Notes under the pieces: generated by a model | Seen by the model: the letters and a program-made list of their open reading frames with translations, nothing else | What the model was told of the DNA's origin: nothing | The model's database searches: none | Shown: positions 43,193 through 50,924 of the stretch, one piece after another | How positions within the stretch are numbered: position 1 is the stretch's first letter | Layout: each line of letters opens with the position of its first letter | Program-made: the position numbers and the translations under genes | From: Bog-473 sp963777485 | GTDB lineage: Bacteria > Actinomycetota > Acidimicrobiia > Acidimicrobiales > RAAP-2 | Length of the DNA stretch: 64,000 nt | Assembly: GCA_963777485.1 (NCBI GenBank) | Contig: CAVZQP010000001.1 | Span: 1,178,001 to 1,242,000, forward strand | Direction of reading: 5' to 3'

Positions 43193-43824
43193 TGCGCCTT
43201 CTTGGCGGCCGGCTTCTTCGCAGTAGTGGAGGTGGTGGCCTTCTTGGCCGGCGCGCGCTTCTTCGCGCCCGTCGACTTCTTGGAGGCCGCCGGCTTCTTG
43301 GCCGCCTTGCGGGTTGGCACGGCCTTCTCGGCCGCGGCCCGGGCCCGCCCGGCCGTCTGCGTGGCCCGCTTACGGGCTGCCGTGGCGGTCTTTCCCGCTT
43401 GCTTGCGGGCGGCCGTCACGGTCTTCTCAGCTTCCTTGCGGGCGGACGTCACGGTCTTCCCGGCTTCCTTGCGCGCCCTCTTGGCGGTCTTCTCCGCCCG
43501 ATCGGTGGCGTCCTTTGTGGCCTTGCGTCCGGCGTCGGCGGACTTCTTGAGGACGTCCGCGACCTGCTTGGACAGGTTCTCGATGGCCTTCCCGTCCACC
43601 TTGCTCAGCTGCGCCGCTACCTCGTGGCGCACCATCTCGATGATCTGCTCACTGGTCTTCCGGCTTCGCTCCACCAAAGTGTCCACCCACTCCTGTGCTT
43701 GGCTGCGCTGGATGTCTCCTGCGTTCACCAACTCTCGCACGATCTCCTCGGCCCGGCCACGGGTTACCTGGCCGAACACCGAGCCCGCATCCAGGTACTT
43801 GCGAATCCGCTCATTGTTTGCCAT
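43189..43824 (-). CDS. Phasin-like helical protein with histone-H1-like basic tail
   Basis: 211 residues. The first about 105 residues are helical ('MANNERIRKYLDAGSVFGQV', 'RAEEIVRELVNAGD', 'SKQVADVLKKSADAGR'), as in small phasin/PhaF-type proteins. Residues about 105-211 are Lys/Ala/Arg repeats such as 'RKEAGKTVTSARKEAEKTV' and a 'KKPAAKKAH' end, like histone H1 or HU tails. In PhaF-like proteins such tails bind DNA and tie granules to the nucleoid (family knowledge). No PHA synthase is in the window, so granule binding is untested. It overlaps tlyA downstream. Confidence 0.8.
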   Translation of the reverse strand: MANNERIRKYLDAGSVFGQVTRGRAEEIVRELVNAGDIQRSQAQEWVDTLVERSRKTSEQIIEMVRHEVAAQLSKVDGKAIENLSKQVADVLKKSADAGRKATKDATDRAEKTAKRARKEAGKTVTSARKEAEKTVTAARKQAGKTATAARKRATQTAGRARAAAEKAVPTRKAAKKPAASKKSTGAKKRAPAKKATTSTTAKKPAAKKAH

Positions 43825-43867
43825 TAGCCAACAGTATCTGAAGTGCTAGCTGAGAGCAAGCACTTTG

Positions 43868-44662
43868 TCACCAACCCTTCGCAGTGGCTTTCACCAATGC
43901 CAGGAGGTCCTTGGCCGTGACGGCCGGCTCAGCCTTCGCCGCCGGACCCTGGGCCGGAGGGTCCCCTTCCCTGGTCACGCCGGAGAAGACGAGCGCAAAC
44001 GGGATCCCCAGCTGAACCGCCAGTGCCCCGTCGGTGGCCGGCCGGTCCCCAACCATGGCCCGCAGGTCCCTATCGGGCACCATGGCGGTAAGAGCGTCGG
44101 CGGTCGCACGGTGGGGCTTGCCCGCCACCTCGGGCGTCGTCTCTGCTGCCGTCGCCACTGCGGCCAGAAGGGCGCCGGCGCCCGGCACCAGCCCCTCGGG
44201 GGTCGGGAACGTCGCGTCCTCGTTCGTGCCGATCAGACGGGCCCCCTCGCGCACCGCGCGCGCTGCCCTATCCACCGCGTCGAACGTGAAGCCGCGGGTC
44301 CAACCCACCACCACGGCGTCGGCCGGAGCGTCGGCCACCACGGTGACGCCCCTATTGCCCAGCGCCTCGATGATCCCGTCGTCGCCCAACACCAACGCCG
44401 TCGTGCCGGGCTGCAGGAGCCCCGCCGCCACGTCTGACGATCGCAACAGGTCTTCGTCCGCTGCGCCAATGCCGCAGTGATCGAGTCGCCGTCGCAGCTC
44501 GGCCCGCGTCGGCGACGAGTTGTTGGTGGCGAACACGACCCGAACGCCGGCGCCGCGCAAGCGGGCCACCGCCTCGTCGACGCCGGGGATCGGACGCCCG
44601 CTCAGCCAAACGACCCCGTCGAGGTCGAGGACCCACGTACCTCTCGGGGGCGGTGGCCACAT
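43868..44662 (-). CDS. HAD-IIA family phosphatase (NagD/PGP-like)
   Basis: 264 residues. Nucleophile 'VLDLDGVVWLSGRPIPG', motif II 'FATNNSSPTR', Lys in 'VAGKPHRATAD', and the acidic motif 'MVGDRPATDGALAVQLG'. A IIA-type cap lies between motifs II and III. These are NagD/phosphoglycolate phosphatase-like enzymes; actinobacterial members often stand upstream of tlyA-nadK-recN, as here. Substrate is a small phosphate ester, not resolved. First gene of that group; it ends 43 bp before the phasin-like gene. Confidence 0.93.
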   Translation of the reverse strand: MWPPPPRGTWVLDLDGVVWLSGRPIPGVDEAVARLRGAGVRVVFATNNSSPTRAELRRRLDHCGIGAADEDLLRSSDVAAGLLQPGTTALVLGDDGIIEALGNRGVTVVADAPADAVVVGWTRGFTFDAVDRAARAVREGARLIGTNEDATFPTPEGLVPGAGALLAAVATAAETTPEVAGKPHRATADALTAMVPDRDLRAMVGDRPATDGALAVQLGIPFALVFSGVTREGDPPAQGPAAKAEPAVTAKDLLALVKATAKGW

Positions 44663-44723
44663 GGCGGCCGAGGCTAACCGTCGGCGTCGCCGTGTCGTCG
44701 CCTCGGGATGTCGAAGTCCGAGC

Positions 44724-44754
44724 GCCCCGCCGTCTTGGCGAAGGACGGCGGGGC
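44724..44754. promoter_or_regulatory. Perfect 11-bp hairpin (first of two in tandem)
   Basis: GCCCCGCCGTC (44724-44734) and GACGGCGGGGC (44744-44754), 9-nt loop. It stands in the region between the HAD gene and the divergent SGNH hydrolase, 62 bp upstream of the HAD start. Function unknown: leader structure or terminator-like element. Confidence 0.6.
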
Positions 44755-44770
44755 AACTCGGCTATCTGAC

Positions 44771-44802
44771 GGCCGGCGGGGGTGCAATCGCCCCCGCCGG
44801 CC
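44771..44802. promoter_or_regulatory. Perfect 12-bp hairpin (second of two in tandem)
   Basis: GGCCGGCGGGGG (44771-44782) and CCCCCGCCGGCC (44791-44802) with an 8-nt loop. It is only 16 bp from the previous hairpin. No U-tract follows on either strand. Read on + it would be in the leader of the small ORF at 44854. Confidence 0.6.
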
Positions 44803-44853
44803 GGAACTCGAGCTCCCGTGCACCCAAGAGGGGAACGTGGAGGAAACCAGACC

Positions 44854-44991
44854 ATGGACGGCATCGACGACATCACTGCCGTCAAGGTGGAAGGCCGCCT
44901 ACGCCAATCTCCCCTCCCTACCGTCCCCGGGCCGCACGACGTAGTACTCGCCGTCCGGCACCCCCCGGGCCACTTGGAACTCTTTGCCTAG
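44854..44991 (+). CDS. Possible 45-residue small protein
   Basis: ATG 44854 with GGAGG 11 nt upstream opens a 45-codon frame ('MDGIDDITAVKVEGRLRQ' ... 'VVLAVRHPPGHLELFA'). No family recognised; mixed charged and hydrophobic composition with no membrane helix. It is supported only by the Shine-Dalgarno and by its place after two hairpins, so it could be a leader peptide or a chance frame. Confidence 0.4.
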   Translation: MDGIDDITAVKVEGRLRQSPLPTVPGPHDVVLAVRHPPGHLELFA

Positions 44992-45105
44992 GAAACCACA
45001 CACACGGGCGCGACTTGTGGATTCTGGGTCAACCGTCGGACGACTGGCGTCGGACCGTTACCAGTCCGCAAACATCGCACAACAATTGCGATGACAAGGA
45101 GTGAC

Positions 45106-46404
45106 ATGCGGCGGGTGCCAGGTGTGCGAGCAGCGGTGACGGCCATTGTTCTGGCCGCGGGGCTCCTGGCCGTCGCATGCGCGACACCGGCAGTGGCGGC
45201 GTCGTCCGATCAGCACTGGGTGGCGACGTGGACGGCGAGCCCGACGGATTCATCGGTGCCGATCGACGCAACTGGGCTGCCGGTGCCGGAGGTCCTGACC
45301 GACCAGACCCTCCGCATGATGGTGACGCCACACCTCGCCGGGTCCGTCCTCCGTATCCATTTGTCGAACCGATTCGGCAAGCAGGCCACGACTTTCGGCC
45401 ACGTCACGGTCGGGATCGCCGGCACCGAGGCCGTGTCTGAGGTGACCCCTGTCACGTTCGGCGGACACGACGCGGTCACGGTGCCCGTCGGGAACGACGT
45501 GGTGAGCGATCCCGTCTCCCTGACGTTCTCCGCCTTCGCGACGCTCGCGGTGTCGATGTACATGCCCGGAGTTCAGGGATCTCCGACGAAGCACTGGAAT
45601 GCGAACGCGACGTCGTGGTATTCGCCGCCCGCGAGTGGCGACCTCTCGGCCGCGAGCTCGGATGCCCGGTTCTCACTCCACACCGAAGCGTGGCTCTACG
45701 TCGACGGCATCGACGTCGAGGCACCCGCCACAGCCGGCTCGATCGTTGCTTTCGGCGATTCCATCACCGATGGCTTCGTCGCAGCGACGCCCTTCAGCGA
45801 ACCGGTGAGCCTGGCGGTCGCCGACAAGAACGGCCGCTACCCCGACGACCTTCAGCGGCGGCTCGATGCCGCGGATATCCCGTTGTCCGTGGCGAACGAG
45901 GGCATCGGCAGCAACCGGCTCGTGACGGACGGGGAGCCGCTGATGTTGGGACTGAGCGGCGTCCAGCGCTTCGGGGAGGACGCTCTCGCGGTCCCCGGCG
46001 TCAAGGGCGTCCTGCTCCAGGAGGGCATCAACGACCTCGGTCTCCCGCCGCAGACCACTACACCAGCCGACCTGATCGCGGGCTACGAGCAGGTCATAGC
46101 GATGGCCCACGCCGAGGGGGTGAAGATCTGGTTGGGCACCCTGCTCCCCGCTTCGAATGCCTTCTTCGACGGGTCGATCACCGCGCCGAGGAGCGAGCTC
46201 TACCGCCAACAGGTCAACGCCTGGATCAGGACGCAGCACCTCGCCGACGGGGTCGTCGACTTCGACGCCGCGCTGCGCAACCCGTCCGATCCGCATGTGT
46301 TGAATCCGGCCTACTCGGGCCCAGATCACCTCCACCCCAACCTGGCGGGCTACCAGGTGATGGCGGACACGGTCAGTCTGTCGATGCTCGCATCAGCCCT
46401 CTAA
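45106..46404 (+). CDS. Exported SGNH/GDSL hydrolase
   Basis: 432 residues. Signal peptide 'AAVTAIVLAAGLLAVACATPA', with a possible lipoprotein Cys at the 'LLAVAC' box. An N-terminal beta domain (about 35-195) precedes the SGNH domain. Block I is 'VAFGDSITDGFV'; 'NEGIGSNRLV' is block II; 'QEGINDLGLP' block III; 'DHLHPNLAGY' block V with Asp and His. Such enzymes deacylate or cleave esters in sugars or lipids; substrate unknown. ATG 45106 has AAGGAG 4 nt upstream, better than ATG 45091. Monocistronic. Confidence 0.9.
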   Translation: MRRVPGVRAAVTAIVLAAGLLAVACATPAVAASSDQHWVATWTASPTDSSVPIDATGLPVPEVLTDQTLRMMVTPHLAGSVLRIHLSNRFGKQATTFGHVTVGIAGTEAVSEVTPVTFGGHDAVTVPVGNDVVSDPVSLTFSAFATLAVSMYMPGVQGSPTKHWNANATSWYSPPASGDLSAASSDARFSLHTEAWLYVDGIDVEAPATAGSIVAFGDSITDGFVAATPFSEPVSLAVADKNGRYPDDLQRRLDAADIPLSVANEGIGSNRLVTDGEPLMLGLSGVQRFGEDALAVPGVKGVLLQEGINDLGLPPQTTTPADLIAGYEQVIAMAHAEGVKIWLGTLLPASNAFFDGSITAPRSELYRQQVNAWIRTQHLADGVVDFDAALRNPSDPHVLNPAYSGPDHLHPNLAGYQVMADTVSLSMLASAL

Positions 46405-46432
46405 TGCGCCCACCGCCCTATCCGGGCGTCCC

Positions 46433-46834
46433 TCAGGACTCGACCCAGGAGGGCCGGAAGGAAACCGATCGCGCCACGTCGCGTTGCGTGACGAAGCCGA
46501 TGACCCGGTTGCCGTCGGTGACCGGCAGCCGCGTGCGGTGATGCCGACACATGTAGGCCACGGCGTCCTCCACTGTGACGCTCGCCTCGAGTGAGGGCAC
46601 CTCCCCAGCATCCGCGAACTCCTCGAGGCGGACCTCGCGCGGGTCAAGCCCCTTGGCCACCACCTTGCTGACGATGTCGCGATTGCTCACCGTTCCGGCG
46701 AGGCTGCCGTCCGAGAGGCACAGCGGCACCGACTCCTCGACGTGTGAAGCCAGGTAGCTGGCAGCAGCGGCGGCGGTCTCGCTGGTCCGAAGGACCTCGA
46801 TGTGCGCACTCATGACGTCTCGGACGGTCCGCAT
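46433..46834 (-). CDS. CBS-domain-pair protein
   Basis: 133 residues from ATG 46834 (AGGG about 7 nt upstream; GTG 46840 also possible). Two CBS motifs: 'VRDVMSAHIEVLRTSETAAA' with 'GTVSNRDIVSKVV', and 'SVTVEDAVAYMCRHHRTRLP' with 'RVIGFVTQRDVARS'. Stand-alone CBS pairs bind adenosine nucleotides and regulate partners; no partner domain is present here. Convergent with the SGNH gene. Confidence 0.92.
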   Translation of the reverse strand: MRTVRDVMSAHIEVLRTSETAAAAASYLASHVEESVPLCLSDGSLAGTVSNRDIVSKVVAKGLDPREVRLEEFADAGEVPSLEASVTVEDAVAYMCRHHRTRLPVTDGNRVIGFVTQRDVARSVSFRPSWVES

Positions 46835-46850
46835 TCGCACCCTGCTCCTC

Positions 46851-46879
46851 GCGGCTTCGCTCGGGGATCGCGAAGCCGC
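46851..46879 (-). promoter_or_regulatory. 10-bp hairpin in the 5' region of the CBS gene
   Basis: GCGGCTTCGC (46851-46860) and GCGAAGCCGC (46870-46879), 9-nt loop, 16 bp upstream of the CBS start on the minus strand. It could be a leader structure; nothing else supports a role. Confidence 0.4.
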
Positions 46880-46961
46880 TCCACCACCTTCGCGCCGGTG
46901 CGGCACGGCGACAACGGGCGCCTCCGAAAACGTCTCTCAACAGGGCCCCCGGCGACGCCCC

Positions 46962-46992
46962 TTGCCAGGCCGTCACTGCGAACGTATGTTCG
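46962..46992 (+). promoter_or_regulatory. Sigma70-like promoter overlapped by a perfect LexA-type SOS box
   Basis: TTGCCA (46962-46967), a 17-bp spacer and TATGTT (46985-46990) form a good -35/-10 pair. The palindrome CGAACGTATGTTCG (46979-46992) matches the actinobacterial/Bacillus SOS box CGAAC-N4-GTTCG exactly and covers the -10. The ATG of the small ORF at 47000 is where transcription would start, so it would be leaderless. Confidence 0.75.
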
Positions 46993-46999
46993 TAGTCCC

Positions 47000-47176
47000 A
47001 TGGAGAGGCGGTACGAGCTGGAGACGCTGCGGCGCTCACTCGCCATGCTGCGTCCCGGGGCTCCTGCGCTCGATCGGGAGGAGGCGATGCGTCTGGTGCG
47101 CGAGCTCCAGGACCTCGAGCGCCAGCTGCGCAGGCTGCGCCGGGGTCTTCAGGATTTGCTCTCCGACTCGCGATGA
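47000..47176 (+). CDS. Small leaderless, putatively SOS-regulated helical protein
   Basis: 58 residues: N-terminal 'MERRYELETLRRSLAML', then 'REEAMRLVRELQDLERQLRR'. Highly charged, predicted as two amphipathic or coiled-coil helices with no membrane segment. There is no Shine-Dalgarno, but the ATG coincides with the predicted transcription start of the SOS-box promoter, as in leaderless actinobacterial genes. I recognise no family. By context it may be a DNA-damage-induced small protein, perhaps binding a partner through its coiled coil (inference). Confidence 0.65.
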   Translation: MERRYELETLRRSLAMLRPGAPALDREEAMRLVRELQDLERQLRRLRRGLQDLLSDSR

Positions 47177-47210
47177 ACCGAGTACGCAGAGGGGCCGCGG
47201 GCCGCCGCGG

Positions 47211-48500
47211 TCAGCTGAAGGCGATGAGGTTCGCCGGGTCGGCGAGGATCTCGCCCACCGTCCGCAAGAAGCGCGACGCACCCTCCCCGTCGACCAGGCG
47301 GTGATCGAAGGCCAGGCTCAGCGTCACCACGTCACGCAACGCGACCTGGCCCTCGTGCTCCCAGGGCCGGCGTTGCACGGCCCCGAGGGCGAGGATGGCC
47401 GCCTCACCGGGATTCAACAGAGGGACACCGGCGTCGACGCCGAACACGCCGACGTTGGTGATGGTGATGGTCCCGCCGCTCAGGTCGGCCGGGGTGGAGC
47501 GTGCCGCCCGGGCCTGCTCGGTCAAGGCCTCGAGCGCGGTCGCAAGTTCCCGGAAGGCGAGATCATGCGCGTCCTTGACGTTGGGCACGACGAGCCCTCG
47601 AGGACCGGCCACCGCGATTCCGAGGTTGAGGTAGTGCTTCGTCACGATCTCGTTCGTGGCCTCGTCCCAGGACGAGTTGAGGGCCGGGTGATCCCGAGCG
47701 GCCAACACGACCGCCCGCGCCGCGACGGTCAGCATGGTCAGCTTCACGCCCTCGAAGCGACGGTTGGCGCGCAGGCGCTCGAGAAGCTCCGACGTCGGGG
47801 TGACGTCGACGGTGAGGAAGACGCAAGCCTGCGGGGCGACGGTCGCGCTGCGGACCATCGCGTCGGCCATGTGCTTCTGCACGCCCTTGACCGGCGAGCG
47901 TGTCTCCAGTCCGGTTTCGGACGGCGAGGTGCCGGAGGCCAAGTGCGCGGCGAGGTCCTCACGGGTGATGATCCCGCCGGGTCCGTTGCCGGTGACGTCG
48001 GCCAGATCGACTCCCTGCTGGCGCGCCATGAACCGGACCGGGGGTGCGGCCAGCGGACGCGATCCGGCGGGACTCGGTGCCCCTGGCTGCCGCGTCGACG
48101 GGATGGCCGAAGGGCGTTCCGGACGGTCGTGGCGGGTGCGCCCGCCGCCGCGGCGTCGCCGCCGGCTCGGCGCCGGTTCCGACGGCCCGTAGCCGACGAG
48201 CACCGACACCTTCTCGGCGGAGGGAGCGGCTGCGTCCTCCGGGGGGTCGACGACGTCCGCGGTCTCGATGGAGATGAGCGGCGCGCCGACCTCGACGGTG
48301 TCGCCGGCAGCCGCGAACAGTTCGACCACGGTGCCGGCAAAGGGGCTCGGTAGCTCGACGACGGCCTTCTCCGTCTCCACCTCGACGAGGGTCTGGTTGA
48401 GCTCGATGGTGTCGCCGGATGCCACGTGCCAGACGACGACCTCGGCCTCGGTCAGGCCTTCCCCCAGGTCCGGCAGCAGGAAGCTGCGGACGTCGATCAT
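47211..48500 (-). CDS. Dihydrolipoyl acyltransferase (E2) of a 2-oxoacid dehydrogenase
   Basis: 429 residues. The lipoyl domain has 'LPDLGEGLTEAEVVVWHV' and the lipoylated Lys in 'VEVETEKAVVELPSP'. The peripheral-subunit-binding domain is 'RFMARQQGVDLADVTGNGPG'. The catalytic domain ends with the HxxxDG motif 'LAFDHRLVDGEGASRF'. The linker between lipoyl and binding domains is Arg/Gly-rich ('SRRRRRGGGRTRHDRPERP') rather than Ala/Pro-rich. ATG 48500 overlaps the E1beta stop (ATGA). With E1alpha/beta upstream this is a branched-chain-type or pyruvate dehydrogenase complex. Confidence 0.95.
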   Translation of the reverse strand: MIDVRSFLLPDLGEGLTEAEVVVWHVASGDTIELNQTLVEVETEKAVVELPSPFAGTVVELFAAAGDTVEVGAPLISIETADVVDPPEDAAAPSAEKVSVLVGYGPSEPAPSRRRRRGGGRTRHDRPERPSAIPSTRQPGAPSPAGSRPLAAPPVRFMARQQGVDLADVTGNGPGGIITREDLAAHLASGTSPSETGLETRSPVKGVQKHMADAMVRSATVAPQACVFLTVDVTPTSELLERLRANRRFEGVKLTMLTVAARAVVLAARDHPALNSSWDEATNEIVTKHYLNLGIAVAGPRGLVVPNVKDAHDLAFRELATALEALTEQARAARSTPADLSGGTITITNVGVFGVDAGVPLLNPGEAAILALGAVQRRPWEHEGQVALRDVVTLSLAFDHRLVDGEGASRFLRTVGEILADPANLIAFS

Positions 48501-49549
48501 GACTCCAGGCACCGGTCGACCTCGTGGAGGATGCGATCGGCGTCGGGCAGGAAGTGGCGCTCGAGTTTGGCCGGCGGGTAGGGCGTCGCGAACCCACCGA
48601 CCCGGCGCACGGGCGACTCGAGGGAGTAGAAGCAGTGCTCGCCGACGCGGGCGGCGATCTCGGCACCGAGGCCGCAGAAGACCGGCGCCTCGTGGACGAC
48701 GACCAGTCGTCCGGTCTTGCGCACCGACGCCTCGATCGTCTCGAAGTCGATCGGTGACAGCGAGCGCAGGTCGACGATCTCGAGAGAGATTCCCTCCTCC
48801 GCTCCGATTCCGGCGGCTTCGAGCGAGGTGGCCACCATCGGGCCGTAGGCGACGACCGTGACGTCGGTGCCCGCACGGACGACGCGGGCACGGTGCAGCG
48901 GCATGGCATCGAGCGAGGCGGCGGTGTCGACATCGCCCTTCTCCCAGTAGCGGCGCTTGGGCTCGAAGAAGATGACAGGGTCGTCGGAGGCGATCGCCTG
49001 CTGGATCATGCGATGGGCGTCGGCGGCGTTGGAAGGCGTCACGACGCGGAGGCCCGCGGTGTGGGCGAAGTAGGCCTCGGGCGACTCGGAGTGGTGCTCG
49101 ACGGCGCCGATGCCGCCGCCGTAGGGGACGCGGATGGTGATGGGCACGCCGACGCGCCCCTCGTTGCGGTAGCGGAACTTGGCGACTTGCGAGACGATCT
49201 GGTCGAAGGCGGGGTAGACGAAGCCGTCGAACTGGATCTCGCAGACGGGGCGATAGCCGCGCACGGCGAGACCGACCGCGGTACCGATGACGCCGGATTC
49301 CGCCAGCGGCGTGTCGATCACGCGGCGGTCACCGAAGTCCTGCTGCAGCCCCTCGGTGACGCGGAATACGCCTCCGAGCTTGCCGATGTCCTCGCCCATG
49401 AGCACGACCTTGGGGTCGTTCGCCATGGCCTGGCGCAGGCCGGCGTTGAGGGCTTTGCCGAGTGTCATGGTGGTGATGTGCCCGGTGGCAGCCGGGGTGT
49501 CGGCGCCGGCCAGCGGGTCGGCGGTGGTGGTCGTGGCGATGGCCATCAC
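48497..49549 (-). CDS. 2-oxoacid dehydrogenase E1 component, beta subunit
   Basis: 350 residues. 'VVLMGEDIGKLGGVFRVT', 'TPLAESGVIGTAVGLAVRG' and 'EIQFDGFVYPAFDQI' are the TPP-side motifs, 'RVPYGGGIGAVEHHSES' the active-site loop, and the transketolase-C domain includes 'GAEIAARVGEHCF'. GTG 49549 forms a GTGA overlap with the E1alpha stop; ATG 49546 immediately after could also be used. It pairs with the upstream E1alpha to decarboxylate a 2-oxoacid. Confidence 0.95.
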   Translation of the reverse strand: MMAIATTTTADPLAGADTPAATGHITTMTLGKALNAGLRQAMANDPKVVLMGEDIGKLGGVFRVTEGLQQDFGDRRVIDTPLAESGVIGTAVGLAVRGYRPVCEIQFDGFVYPAFDQIVSQVAKFRYRNEGRVGVPITIRVPYGGGIGAVEHHSESPEAYFAHTAGLRVVTPSNAADAHRMIQQAIASDDPVIFFEPKRRYWEKGDVDTAASLDAMPLHRARVVRAGTDVTVVAYGPMVATSLEAAGIGAEEGISLEIVDLRSLSPIDFETIEASVRKTGRLVVVHEAPVFCGLGAEIAARVGEHCFYSLESPVRRVGGFATPYPPAKLERHFLPDADRILHEVDRCLES

Positions 49550-50673
49550 GAGATCTCGTCGTAGCCGGCGAGGTACTGCACGTAGTCGTCCCGTTCGGTA
49601 TCGAGCAGGGGGTGCGGGCCCGCGTAGACGTGGTCGAACAGGGCGGCGGGTTCGGGATTGGGCATATCGAGCACGCCCGAACGCAGCGCGGTGGCGGCGT
49701 CACCCGCGGCGGCCGCGACCTCGTGCTCGAAGCCGTCGTCGGCCACTCCTTCGCGGTGCAACAGCGCGCGCAGCCGGACGAGCGGGTCCTTGGTCCGCCA
49801 CTCCTCCTCCTCGGCGCGGCTGCGGTAGCGGGTCGGGTCGTCGGACGTGGTGTGCGGCCCCATGCGATAGGTGACAGCCTCGATGAGTGTCGGCCCCTGG
49901 CCGGCATAGGCGCGGGCGAGGGCGAGGCGGGTGGCGGCGAGCACGGCGAGGACGTCGTTGCCGTCCACCTGCACGGCTGGGATGCCGTAGCCCTGTCCTC
50001 TTTGGGCAATGGAGGCGTGGGACTGGAGACGGACAGGTTCGGAAATGGCCCACTGGTTGTTCTGGCAGAAGAAGACGACGGGCACCATGTAGCTGGCGGC
50101 GAAGCCGAGTGCCTCGGCGATATCGCCCTCGCTCGTCGCGCCGTCGCCGAAGTAGGTGATGACCGCGCTCTTCGCGTCCTCAAGGGCCAGGCCGAGCGCG
50201 TAGCCGGTGGCGTGCAGGGCCTGGGAGCCGACGATGATGGCCGGGGTGGCGATGTTGTAGCGGGCGGGGTCCCATCCCGAGAGGCTGCTCCCCCGCCACA
50301 TGCGCAACATGTCGACGGGGTTCACGCCGCGGCAGTAGGCGACGCCGTGCTCGCGGTAGCTGGTGAAGGCGAAGTCGTCGGGACGCAGAGCGCGGGCGGA
50401 ACCGACCTGCGCGGCCTCCTGGCCGAGCAGCGGCGCCCATAGGCCGAGCTCGCCCTGACGCTGGAGGGCCATCGCCTCGGCATCGAGCCGGCGGACGATC
50501 GCCATGTCGCGATAGAGCTCGCGCAGCTGGAGCGCATCCACGTCGGCGACGAGGTCCCAGTGCGGGCATCCGACTGTGCGCTGCCCGTCGACGGAGATCA
50601 GCTGGACCAGGCCGTCGTAGCCGGCCCAGGCGGTGAGCTGATCGGCCGGAACCTTGAGCTGCGCAATGGCCAT
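49546..50673 (-). CDS. 2-oxoacid dehydrogenase E1 component, alpha subunit
   Basis: 375 residues from ATG 50673, behind a strong GGGAGGGGAG. The TPP/Mg motif GDG-x-NN is 'YFGDGATSEGDIAEALGF' with 'FFCQNNQWAIS'. 'GEL...GQEAAQVGSARAL' and 'YREHGVAYCRGV' are the E1alpha entry motifs, and 'YRMGPHTTSDDPTRYR' is the conserved loop bearing the phosphorylation-like segment of mitochondrial relatives. First gene of E1alpha-E1beta-E2. E3 is not nearby. A branched-chain 2-oxoacid preference is likely from the E1alpha/beta architecture. Confidence 0.95.
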   Translation of the reverse strand: MAIAQLKVPADQLTAWAGYDGLVQLISVDGQRTVGCPHWDLVADVDALQLRELYRDMAIVRRLDAEAMALQRQGELGLWAPLLGQEAAQVGSARALRPDDFAFTSYREHGVAYCRGVNPVDMLRMWRGSSLSGWDPARYNIATPAIIVGSQALHATGYALGLALEDAKSAVITYFGDGATSEGDIAEALGFAASYMVPVVFFCQNNQWAISEPVRLQSHASIAQRGQGYGIPAVQVDGNDVLAVLAATRLALARAYAGQGPTLIEAVTYRMGPHTTSDDPTRYRSRAEEEEWRTKDPLVRLRALLHREGVADDGFEHEVAAAAGDAATALRSGVLDMPNPEPAALFDHVYAGPHPLLDTERDDYVQYLAGYDEIS

Positions 50674-50924
50674 CTGGACTCCCCTCCCATGGCTTCTGAG
50701 CAATGATCGGACGCTTGATCTGACCACAGTCTGGGCCTACGGAGCGGGATATCGGGTCGGATCGGCGGGTTTACACGGCTTCCGTGCGGGAGATGCCGTT
50801 TTAGCGCAATGACTGTGCTCCGATGCCGGTACGGAGGCCGAGGCGGAGGCGCCGCGTCTAGGGGTGTGCCAAGGGGCTCTCGGAGGTAGGTGGTTTGGGG
50901 GCGCGCCGCGGGCCGGCGCCGCTG

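Noticed and set aside
44708..44944. 78-codon + strand frame through the two hairpins
   Set aside because: Starts and runs across perfect hairpins with low-complexity Arg-rich content; the shorter SD-preceded ORF at 44854 is in another frame.
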